Shown in pieces: positions 17,249-24,198 of a stretch of DNA of 24,198 nt (the first letter of the stretch is position 1; each line of letters begins with the position of its first letter). The position numbers were made by a program, and so were the translations under genes. The notes under the pieces are model-generated. The model was not told where the DNA came from. It did not search any database and saw only the letters and a program-made list of their open reading frames with translations. Origin of the DNA: TMED14 sp965657195 (GTDB lineage: Bacteria; Bacteroidota; Bacteroidia; Flavobacteriales; Schleiferiaceae); the NCBI GenBank assembly GCA_965657195.1, contig CBFHNK010000022.1:1-24198 (forward strand), read 5' to 3'.

Positions 17249-20200
17249 ATGCGTTTAAAAATTTCTGCTTTATTGATGGCGGTTTCGACCGCGGTACTGG
17301 CCCAGCAACCCACATGGCTGCAGATGTGGAACGACCAGAATACCAATGTGTACGATGTGGTCAAGGAATTTGATTCCGCATTTGAGGGCAAGGCCAGCGA
17401 GAAAGGAAAGGGCTGGAAGCAGTTCAAGCGCTGGGAAGCATTTATGGATCCGCGAGTGTACCCCACGGGGCAGCGTCCGAGTCCGACAGCACTGTTTGAA
17501 GGCATGCAGCAGGTGCAGCAGACCTGGGGAAGCACGAGCACTGGCGCGAGTGGCCTCGGCCAATGGACTCAAGAGGGTCCGTTCAACGGAAACCCTATTC
17601 AAGGTATTGGCCGCATCAATGTGATCGCGTTTCACCCGACCCAGTCAGGAGTGGTTTTTGCTGGTGCACCCTCAGGAGGACTCTGGAAGTCCACCGACAA
17701 CGGTGCCTCGTGGAGCACCAATACGGACCTCCTTCCGAATTTGGGCGTGAGCGGCATCGCCATCGATCCCATGCACCCCGACACGATGTACATCGCAACA
17801 GGTGACCGGGACGGCGGTGATACGTACAGCATCGGAGTGCTCAAATCAGTCGACGGCGGTGAAACCTGGAATCCAACTGGGCTCACGCTTCAACTCACTA
17901 ACTACGCACGATTGACCGGCATGGTCATTCACCCGACGCAGACCCAGCACTTGGTGGTGAGCTCGCGGGCCGGTATCTACCGCACGACCGACGGCGGTGC
18001 GAACTGGACCATTACCCAAGGCGGTAGTTTTCAGTCGCTGACCTCTACTCCAGGGGCACCGCACCTCTTGTACGCAGGTACAAACAGCAACGGTAAAGTG
18101 TGGTTTTCGCGGAATTTTGGACAGACATGGACTATGGTTACGGGTGCAGCAGGGCTTCCCGCCAACGGTCCCGCACGCTGTGAGGTAGCGACCACCGCGG
18201 CCGACACCAACTATGTGTATGCGCTCTTTGGAGCCAATAACAATGGACTTTTTGGGGTATACCGGTCGACGAATAAGGGTGTGACGTGGTCGCAAATGCA
18301 CGGCTCCACACCCAACTTGCTGGACTGGTCGACCACCGGAAGTGGTACAGGTGGCCAGGCTTGGTACGATTTGGCAATTGCGGTTTCGCCGCTTAACAGA
18401 GATGAGCTACTCGTCGGTGGCGTCAATGTGTGGCGGTCGAATAATGGCGGAGCCAATTTTGCGCTCAGCGGTCATTGGTTTGGTGGCGGTGGTGCGAGTT
18501 ACGTGCATGCAGACCATCACTGGCTCACCTTTCGTCCCGGAACCAACGAAATTTGGTCTGGAAACGACGGCGGTGTAGACGTTTCTCCGAATGGCGGACT
18601 CGCCAACAGTTGGCAGGCTCGCAATAATGGACTGGCCATTACGCAGTACTATAAAATTGCCACTACCCCTGTAAACCCGGCCTGGACTTTGGGCGGAACT
18701 CAGGACAACGGAACCCACCTGAAAAAGGCCAACTGGTCGCGCGTGCGCGGCGGCGACGGAATGGACTGCGGTTTCGACCCCACTAACGAGCTGGTGATGT
18801 ACGCTTCGATCTACTACGGCGACTTCGAAAAATCCAACAACGGAGGCAGCAGCTTCAATGCGCCGTTCAATTTGCCTCCGGCGGGCGGCGGAAACTGGGT
18901 CACCCCATTTTTGGTGAGTCGCCACAACGGAAACGTGCTGTACGCCGGATTCACACGGGTGTGGAAGTCGACCAACGCCGGGGTGAGCTTTACGGCGACG
19001 ACCTCGTCGAACCTGCTCGGAACCGACAACATCGACGTGCTCGCCGAGTCGCCCAGCAACCCCGACGTTCTGTATGCGGGCATCAACCAGTACCTCTTCA
19101 GGTCGATGGATGGAGGTGCTACGTGGTCGCAGCACAGCGGCGGAGCCGGCAGCCATGTGATTACGGGCATCGCGGTGGATCCGCTCGACCCCCTTCACAT
19201 CATCGTGAGCCGCAGCGGCTACGTGGCGGGCCAAAAGGTGTACGAATCCTACAACGGTGGGGTTTCGTACAGCAACATTAGCGGATCGCTTCCCAACATT
19301 CCGGCCAACGCCGTGGCTTTTGAGCCGGGCAGCAACAACCTGCGCTACGTGGGCACCGACCTCGGAATGTTTGTGCGCGACAACCTATTGGGCGACTGGG
19401 TTCCGTTCAACGCCGGCCTGCCGAACGTGATCGTGAACGACATCGAAATTTTGACGCAACCGCGCATCGTTCGCATCGGAACCTACGGTCGCGGCGTGTG
19501 GCAGTCTCCGTTTGCGAGCGACCTCTTGCAGCGTCCGACGGCGGGTATTGCAGTTTCGCCAGCTTCACTGTGCGGAGTCGGCGACACGATTCAATTGGCC
19601 GACGCCTCGTCGGGCCTCGTGACCGCGTGGTCGTGGTCCGTGATTCCCTCGACCGGAGCCACGTTGGTCGGCGCAGCCACCGCCACGCCAAGCCTTGTCG
19701 TCACGACGCCCGGCCTCTTTACCGTACAACTCATAGCCCAAAATGCCTACGGACGCGACACGGCCGTGGCCGTACAATCGGTGGCTGTGGGCGGATTCCC
19801 CATCCCCGCCGGTGACGGGTTCAGTACCTCATTGGCTGGCCGCTGGTCTGTGGAAAATCCCCACCGCGATGCGACGTGGGAAGCCTTCGCGACCGCAGGG
19901 AGCGACGGCGACGGAGCCTCAATGCGCATGCCGCATTTTGGTTTGGGAGCGGCGGCCGCAGGCCGCAGCGACGCCCTGGTGTCGCCCGTGTACAACGTGA
20001 CGGCCGGAGCCTCACTGACCTTTGACGCCGCGTACCGACAGACCAGCACCACCGGATCAAGCGACACGCTGCGCGTGTTCGTGCAGCAGTGCGGTTCGTC
20101 GTCGTGGCAGCTTTTGGCCACGCGGTTTGAGTCCGGATCCCAGAACTGGGCGACCGGGCCGGCGCAAGCCAGCGCGTTTGTTCCGTCGGTCGCCGCCGAC

Positions 20201-21823
20201 TGGCGGCGCGACAGCGTGTTCCTCGGGGCGCTGGCTGGCGCCGCGCGCTTCAAGTTTGAAGCGCGCCACGCGGGCGGCAACCACCTGTACCTCGACCGCT
20301 TCAGGGTGATCCCGGCGGCCGCCCCCGCGCCCGTCGCCGACTTCGTCGCCACCGACAGCGCCTGTGTGAGCAAGCCGGTTCAGTTCTATGCGGCGGGCTT
20401 GCCGGCACCGGGCAGCTTCGCTGGCCCGGGCACCTCGGGTTCGGGCAGCACCTCGGGCGCCCTCGGCGCAACCTACGCGTGGTCGTTCCCGGGGGGAGTT
20501 CCTTCGGTGAGCTCTTTGGCCAACCCGACGGTGACCTACGCAACCCCGGGAGCCAAAACCGCAACCTTGGTGGTCACCACCGCGGCCGGAAGCTCCAGCA
20601 TCAGTAAAGCGGTTCAGATCGCGGCCGCGGTGGTTCCGACCGTAAGCATTGCCAACCAAAGCGGAAACGTCTGCGCCAACAGCCCCGCCACCTTTGTCGC
20701 CACGGCGGTCAACGGAGGCGCCACCCCGCGCTACCAGTGGACGGTCAATGGGGTTCCGCGCGGATTCAACAGCCCCAACTTTACCGTGAGCACCCTGCAA
20801 AACGGAGACGTCGTGCGCTGCGAACTCTACAGTTCTGAAGAATGCCCGAGTGCGGCCAAGGTGACTTCAGCGGGAATCACGGTGACGGTGCTTCCGCTTC
20901 CGTCGGCGAATGCGGGCAGCTACGCGGCAGAATGTGTCGGCTCGGCTCCGATCGCCCTTGTGGGCACCCCTGCGGGCGGTGTGTGGTCCGGAACCGGCGT
21001 GGTCGGCAGCACCTTTGACCCCACGGGTCTCGGCCCCGGAACCTACGAAGTGACCTACGCCTTCACCAACGCGGCGGGCTGTACGGGCACGTCTACGGCG
21101 AGCATCCAACTGGCGGCGGCTCCGAACGTGTTCCTGAACTTCAACACCGACGTGCTTTGCGTGAGCGACCCCGCCATCAACCCCGGCGGCGGCTATCCTT
21201 CGGGCGGAACCTACCTGATCAACGGCAGCACCACGACCAGCATCAACCCCGCCACTTTGGGCGTGGGCAGCTACGGCCTGACCTACCGCTACAGCAACGG
21301 ACTCTGCCTTGTGGAGCGCGTCGACAGCTTCCATGTGGTAGCGGCTCCGCCCGCGCCGACGATCCACGACTGGAACGGCGATTCACTCTACTGCCCCCAA
21401 ACGGCGCTCAACCCGCGCTGGACGGTGCAGTGGCTCGACGGCAACCAAAACCCCATCCCTGGGGCCACGGGCTCGAGCTTCATCGCTCCGACCACCGGAA
21501 CCTACTACGTCCGCCTTCGCGCCGGCAGCAGCTGTACGGCCACCAGTGGACCGTCGATCGTGATGAGCACCAACGAGTTCCGTTTGCGCGGAATCCAGGT
21601 CCAGCCCAACCCGAGCGCGGGCCGCTTCGAGGTCACGTGGACTTCAGCGGGCGGAACCCCTTGGACCGCCGAACTGCGCAGCCTGGACGGTTCACTTCTG
21701 GGCACCTACGAGGGCAGCGACGCGTCCTTCGCTCTGGACCTCAGCCAACTGCCCCAAGGCGTGTACGCCCTGAGGGTTGAGCAGAACGGCCGCAGCGCCA
21801 CCCAGCAGCTCGTGCGCTTGTAA
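17249..21823 (+). CDS. Large secreted multidomain protein: BNR/sortilin-like propeller, PKD/Ig-like modules, T9SS sorting domain
   Basis: A 1524-residue exported protein. Signal peptide about 1-19. Residues about 115-755 carry many Asp-box (BNR) repeats of the form S-x-D-G-G-x-T-W, for example STDNGASW, SVDGGETW, TTDGGANW and SMDGGATW, as in sortilin/VPS10-type beta-propellers. Next are a PKD-like module (about 760-850), a jelly-roll-like region (about 850-1025), a PKD module with a Gly/Ser linker (about 1027-1125), an Ig-like module (about 1128-1215) and further short repeats. The end (about 1441-1524, with QVQPNPSAGRFEV and LPQGVYALRVEQNG, ending QQLVRL) is a type A T9SS C-terminal signal, so it is exported through the type IX system and probably attached to the surface or released. 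Despite the Asp boxes no enzyme active site can be asserted; adhesion or polysaccharide binding are guesses. It stands alone with its own terminator. Confidence 0.88.
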   Translation: MRLKISALLMAVSTAVLAQQPTWLQMWNDQNTNVYDVVKEFDSAFEGKASEKGKGWKQFKRWEAFMDPRVYPTGQRPSPTALFEGMQQVQQTWGSTSTGASGLGQWTQEGPFNGNPIQGIGRINVIAFHPTQSGVVFAGAPSGGLWKSTDNGASWSTNTDLLPNLGVSGIAIDPMHPDTMYIATGDRDGGDTYSIGVLKSVDGGETWNPTGLTLQLTNYARLTGMVIHPTQTQHLVVSSRAGIYRTTDGGANWTITQGGSFQSLTSTPGAPHLLYAGTNSNGKVWFSRNFGQTWTMVTGAAGLPANGPARCEVATTAADTNYVYALFGANNNGLFGVYRSTNKGVTWSQMHGSTPNLLDWSTTGSGTGGQAWYDLAIAVSPLNRDELLVGGVNVWRSNNGGANFALSGHWFGGGGASYVHADHHWLTFRPGTNEIWSGNDGGVDVSPNGGLANSWQARNNGLAITQYYKIATTPVNPAWTLGGTQDNGTHLKKANWSRVRGGDGMDCGFDPTNELVMYASIYYGDFEKSNNGGSSFNAPFNLPPAGGGNWVTPFLVSRHNGNVLYAGFTRVWKSTNAGVSFTATTSSNLLGTDNIDVLAESPSNPDVLYAGINQYLFRSMDGGATWSQHSGGAGSHVITGIAVDPLDPLHIIVSRSGYVAGQKVYESYNGGVSYSNISGSLPNIPANAVAFEPGSNNLRYVGTDLGMFVRDNLLGDWVPFNAGLPNVIVNDIEILTQPRIVRIGTYGRGVWQSPFASDLLQRPTAGIAVSPASLCGVGDTIQLADASSGLVTAWSWSVIPSTGATLVGAATATPSLVVTTPGLFTVQLIAQNAYGRDTAVAVQSVAVGGFPIPAGDGFSTSLAGRWSVENPHRDATWEAFATAGSDGDGASMRMPHFGLGAAAAGRSDALVSPVYNVTAGASLTFDAAYRQTSTTGSSDTLRVFVQQCGSSSWQLLATRFESGSQNWATGPAQASAFVPSVAADWRRDSVFLGALAGAARFKFEARHAGGNHLYLDRFRVIPAAAPAPVADFVATDSACVSKPVQFYAAGLPAPGSFAGPGTSGSGSTSGALGATYAWSFPGGVPSVSSLANPTVTYATPGAKTATLVVTTAAGSSSISKAVQIAAAVVPTVSIANQSGNVCANSPATFVATAVNGGATPRYQWTVNGVPRGFNSPNFTVSTLQNGDVVRCELYSSEECPSAAKVTSAGITVTVLPLPSANAGSYAAECVGSAPIALVGTPAGGVWSGTGVVGSTFDPTGLGPGTYEVTYAFTNAAGCTGTSTASIQLAAAPNVFLNFNTDVLCVSDPAINPGGGYPSGGTYLINGSTTTSINPATLGVGSYGLTYRYSNGLCLVERVDSFHVVAAPPAPTIHDWNGDSLYCPQTALNPRWTVQWLDGNQNPIPGATGSSFIAPTTGTYYVRLRAGSSCTATSGPSIVMSTNEFRLRGIQVQPNPSAGRFEVTWTSAGGTPWTAELRSLDGSLLGTYEGSDASFALDLSQLPQGVYALRVEQNGRSATQQLVRL

Positions 21824-21854
21824 GTTTTTTGAAATCCGGTATACCCTGATAAAG

Positions 21855-21886
21855 GCCCGGGATCCCTTGAGGGTTCCGGGCTTTTT
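21855..21886 (+). terminator. Rho-independent terminator of the secreted-protein gene
   Basis: GCCCGG (21855-21860) pairs with CCGGGC (21876-21881), with an inner CCC/GGG pair around TTGA, followed by TTTTT at 21882-21886. Confidence 0.88.
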
Positions 21887-21898
21887 GATGGGATGAAC

Positions 21899-21987
21899 AA
21901 AGTAAAATCCGGTTGATCCCGAACATCTGCAGCACAAAAAAACCCGCCAAGGCGGGTTTTGATTCGGGTTTAACCGGATTTTACTTT
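21899..21987. repeat. 89-bp inverted-repeat element with AACCGGATTTTACTTT ends
   Basis: The left arm AAAGTAAAATCCGGTT (21899-21914) is the exact reverse complement of 21972-21987, and the match extends to 23 of 25 positions (21899-21923 with 21963-21987). A terminator hairpin sits in the middle. The right end abuts the purQ stop. It looks like a small palindromic (MITE- or REP-like) unit; no target duplication is visible. Confidence 0.75.
21937..21960 (-). terminator. Rho-independent terminator, probably bidirectional, for purQ
   Basis: AACCCGCC and GGCGGGTT form a GC-rich stem. On the minus strand it ends in seven T, terminating purQ; on the plus strand four T follow, so it may also back up the secreted-protein gene's terminator. 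Confidence 0.88.
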
Positions 21988-22683
21988 TTACAGCGACACC
22001 GTGTACTGAAGGAGGCTCTCGAAGAGGGACACTCCGTCGGTGTTCAAGAGGTTGGCGTCGGCGGCGCGCTCGGGGTGGGGCATCATGCCCATCACGTTGC
22101 GCGCCTCGTTGCAGACTCCGGCGATGTTTTGCACCGAACCGTTGGGGTTGGCCTCGGGGGTGATGGCTCCGTCGGCCTCGGCGTAGCGGAACATGACTTG
22201 GCCGTTGTCGTTCAGGGCCTTGAGGGTGTCCTCGTCGGCGTGGTAGCGGCCTTCGCCGTGGGCGATGGGAATTTGGTAGACTCCGGTCTCAGAGAGGCCT
22301 GCCGTCATAGGGCTGAGGCCCGAACCGCGCACGAGGTGCACGTTTTTGCAGATGAACTTGCCGGTATCGTTGCGCAGCAGGGCACCTGGGACGAGTCCCG
22401 CCTCAGTCAGAATTTGGAATCCGTTGCACACCCCGAAGACATATCCGCCGCGGTTGGCGTGCTTGATGACCTCTTCCATAATCGGTGAGAAGCGGGCGAT
22501 GGCTCCTGAACGCAGGTAGTCACCGTACGAGAATCCGCCGGGAAGCACCACCATGTCGACGCCCTGAAGGTCGCGGTCTTTGTGCCAAAGGCTAACAGTT
22601 TCGCATCCCAGACCCTCGCGGAGGGTGTGGATCATGTCTTGGTCGCAGTTCGACCCAGGAAAAGTTACAACTCCGAATTTCAC
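21988..22683 (-). CDS. purQ: Phosphoribosylformylglycinamidine synthase, glutaminase subunit
   Basis: Supplies ammonia from glutamine for the fourth step of purine synthesis (FGAR to FGAM) together with PurL and PurS, which are not in this window. The product is 231 residues, normal for the separate small subunit. Seen: VVTFPGSNCDQDM at the N terminus, LPGGFSYGDYLRSGAIA, the nucleophile elbow GVCNGFQ (Cys86) and MPHPER (His203, Glu205) completing the catalytic triad. The start codon is GTG, chosen because it gives the exact family N terminus (MKFGVV) and overlaps the upstream stop as GTGA. It is therefore read from the same mRNA as the agmatinase-family gene. Confidence 0.95.
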   Translation of the reverse strand: MKFGVVTFPGSNCDQDMIHTLREGLGCETVSLWHKDRDLQGVDMVVLPGGFSYGDYLRSGAIARFSPIMEEVIKHANRGGYVFGVCNGFQILTEAGLVPGALLRNDTGKFICKNVHLVRGSGLSPMTAGLSETGVYQIPIAHGEGRYHADEDTLKALNDNGQVMFRYAEADGAITPEANPNGSVQNIAGVCNEARNVMGMMPHPERAADANLLNTDGVSLFESLLQYTVSL

Positions 22684-23759
22684 GAGGCAAAGGTACAGCG
22701 CCCGTTGGCCTTGCCGAGCACGTTGGCGAGTCGGTAGAGCAGGCGTGCGGCCACGTTGGCGTCCCAGTCGCCCTCGGGGCCCGGAGCCACCTCATTGAGG
22801 TCAAATCCCACGAGCTGTCGGCCCGAAGCCAGCACCTCCTCGACCAAATAGAGCACCTGCTCGACCTCGAGGCCACCGGCCACTGGGGTTCCGGTATGCG
22901 GGCAAAGTTTGGGGTCGAGTCCGTCAATGTCGAAGCTGAGGTAGACCTGCTTCGGAAGTTCCGCCACAATCAAATCCACCTGCTGGGCCCACGTGCGGCC
23001 GTGAAAAGCAGCCTGCTTGAGGTCGCGGTCGTAGAACACCGCGCAGCGGTTGCCCAGCTCGGCGGCCACTACCACTTCTTCGGCGCAGTAGTCGCGGATT
23101 CCGACCTGAACAATCTTGGCAACACCCTCGTGCTTCATGGCGTTGTACATGATGGACGCGTGGCTGTAGGTGAAGCCCTCGTAGGCCACCCGAAAGTCCA
23201 TGTGGGCGTCGATCTGTAGGATTCCCATTCCGGGATGGCGGTCGGCCAATGCCTGAATGTAGCCGAGCGGCGTGCTGTGGTCTCCGCCCAACAGGGCCAC
23301 CAGCTGCCCACGGTCGAGGTAGTGCTCGACGTCGTGGCGGACTTTTTCGACCATCCACGCGCAGGCCTCATTGATCTTCGCCAGCAACTTTTGGCTGGAA
23401 ACCATGGCGGCGGTTCCGTCGGCCAGTGCGGCCAGGTAGACTTCGGCGCGTTCGCGGTTGCGCTCGGATTTTTCGGCCAACTTCGTCGAGGGCGGAGCCA
23501 TCGCCAAGCCCATCTTCCAGGCATCCGCAACAAAGGGGTCCCACAAATCAACTTGTGCGGTCGCCTCCTTAATCGCGGCGGGGCCTTGGGCCGTGCCCGA
23601 GGCGTAGCTCACGGTCACCTCCCAGGGCACCGGAACCACCACCACCTCAGCGTCCTCTACCGCGTACGGAAGTCCATAAATCTGTTCCCCCGTCGCGAGT
23701 CCGTTGGGGTCAAAATCGGCCTGCGCAAGGGCGCGGCGCTTGAGGCGTGCTTCGTCCAT
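22680..23759 (-). CDS. speB: Agmatinase/arginase-family ureohydrolase
   Basis: A 359-residue member of the manganese ureohydrolase family, which splits urea from agmatine, arginine or related guanidino compounds. Metal-binding motifs are complete: GGDHS (Asp160, His161), DAHMD (Asp184, His186, Asp188) and SFDIDGLDP (Asp277, Asp279), plus GFDLNEVAPG near the C terminus. The longer size than E. coli SpeB is usual for this Bacteroidota branch. Substrate is not fixed by sequence; the gene symbol follows the common agmatinase annotation. The start at MDEARLKRRALAQADFDP was chosen because a longer frame would run through the promoter and repeat DNA. The -7 box lies 4 bp before the ATG. The stop overlaps purQ. 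Confidence 0.88.
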   Translation of the reverse strand: MDEARLKRRALAQADFDPNGLATGEQIYGLPYAVEDAEVVVVPVPWEVTVSYASGTAQGPAAIKEATAQVDLWDPFVADAWKMGLAMAPPSTKLAEKSERNRERAEVYLAALADGTAAMVSSQKLLAKINEACAWMVEKVRHDVEHYLDRGQLVALLGGDHSTPLGYIQALADRHPGMGILQIDAHMDFRVAYEGFTYSHASIMYNAMKHEGVAKIVQVGIRDYCAEEVVVAAELGNRCAVFYDRDLKQAAFHGRTWAQQVDLIVAELPKQVYLSFDIDGLDPKLCPHTGTPVAGGLEVEQVLYLVEEVLASGRQLVGFDLNEVAPGPEGDWDANVAARLLYRLANVLGKANGRCTFAS

Positions 23760-23763
23760 TGGG

Positions 23764-23793
23764 CAAATGTAGCGAGGTTGGCAAGGTTGGCAA
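23764..23793 (-). promoter_or_regulatory. Promoter of the speB-purQ operon
   Basis: On the minus strand TTG (23793-23791), a 19-bp spacer and TACATTTG (23771-23764) match the Bacteroidota promoter. The -33 TTG and the spacer fall in the GCAAGGTTG repeat. The ATG starts 5 bp after the box, implying a leaderless or nearly leaderless mRNA. Confidence 0.65.
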
Positions 23794-23997
23794 GGTTGGC
23801 TTGTTGCGCTTCGCGCCATCGGCGCTCGCGCTAGGGCCCCTTCGGGGCTAAGGCTGCTTCGCAGCTGGGGCGCTATGCGCCCAGGTGGTTTCTGGTTTCT
23901 CGTTTCTAGTGCTCATGTGCATTAGAGGAGCTTCGGGGCTGGGGCTGCTGCGCAGCGAGAAGCGAGAAGCAAGAAACAAGGAACGAGCTGCTGGTTG
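23772..23997. repeat. Degenerate repeat tract (R4) between the partial gene and speB
   Basis: No gene. It contains GCAAGGTTG in tandem (about 23775-23800), several small palindromes (GCGCTTCGCGC region, CCCCTTCGGGG, GCTGCTTCGCAGC), a T-rich arm (GGTTTCTGGTTTCTCG around 23887-23902) and a matching A-rich arm (GCGAGAAGCAAGAAAC around 23963-23978) able to pair imperfectly. Confidence 0.7.
23831..23866 (-). repeat. 36-bp double-palindrome element, copy 2
   Basis: Inverted copy of 17128-17163 with one difference in 36 positions. Confidence 0.8.
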
Positions 23998-24198
23998 CTA
24001 GTTGCTAGTTACCAGATAGCTCCGCCGAATCGGGCGTCCTTCAGATGGGGTGAAGCGGAATTCCCAAAGCCAAGATTGGCGGTGGGGCGGCGGGTCGGAG
24101 GCTTCGAGCTGGTGCTGGGGCGCAATGGGTTGGGGCGCCGTCCACGGAGTGGCCCAGCGGCCGTCGGGGTCGGTCCAGCGGGTTTCGAGCAGCCAGGC
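23998..24198 (-). CDS. C-terminal end of an unrecognised protein (partial at right edge)
   Basis: A minus-strand frame open from the right edge to a TAG at 23998-24000 gives 66 residues, rich in Trp and Pro (LLETRWTDPDGRWATPW ... SWLWEFRFTPSEG) and ending YLVTSN. Third codon positions are strongly G/C like the neighbouring genes, which supports coding. I do not recognise the family; no domain can be named from this fragment. The last codons (ACT AGC AAC TAG) belong to the same repeat word that ends the M1 peptidase gene. Confidence 0.55.
   Translation of the reverse strand, partial: AWLLETRWTDPDGRWATPWTAPQPIAPQHQLEASDPPPHRQSWLWEFRFTPSEGRPIRRSYLVTSN

Overview
The window comes from a fairly GC-rich member of the Bacteroidota, probably Flavobacteriales-like. 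The grounds are TAnnTTTG promoter boxes, a split methionine synthase, a type IX secretion (T9SS) C-terminal signal, a TonB-dependent receptor, and gene sequences that read as Bacteroidota homologues throughout. I cannot name a genus. No rRNA, tRNA, CRISPR array, transposase or phage gene is visible. The gene content is core metabolism; the unusual material lies in gene ends, leaders and intergenic repeats.

Left third (1-6317): the S-adenosylmethionine cycle. A two-gene split methionine synthase (metH; the second gene runs off the left edge) is transcribed leftward behind a clear SAM-I riboswitch. Divergent to it is metK (SAM synthetase), which has a long structured leader. After a terminator and a small orphan HicB-like gene comes ahcY (S-adenosylhomocysteinase), leftward. 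Together these cover homocysteine to methionine, methionine to SAM, and SAH to homocysteine.

Middle (6322-9899): divergent from ahcY, with start codons only 4 bp apart, is one reading frame that fuses a 4'-phosphopantetheinyl transferase to a NadR-like P-loop kinase. Its last codons contain a promoter and overlap a TPP riboswitch. The riboswitch precedes a TonB-dependent outer-membrane receptor, which is therefore probably a thiamine receptor.

Right-middle (10139-16910): a leftward set of tadA, a metallo-beta-lactamase-fold hydrolase and a secreted M1-type aminopeptidase; then rightward aspS overlapping a ClC-family chloride channel/transporter gene.

Right third (17249-24198): a 1524-residue secreted multidomain protein (BNR/sortilin-like repeats, PKD/Ig-like modules, T9SS signal), then leftward purQ and an agmatinase/arginase-family gene whose ends overlap, and the C-terminal end of an unrecognised gene at the right edge.

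Recurring themes: (i) four gene pairs overlap by 4 bp (ATGA or GTGA); (ii) several genes have a promoter -7 box only 4-5 bp before the start codon, suggesting leaderless mRNAs; (iii) both riboswitch-controlled genes have a hairpin ending 1 nt before the start codon; (iv) a family of degenerate inverted repeats sits at the 3' ends of genes, mostly where no ordinary terminator is visible.
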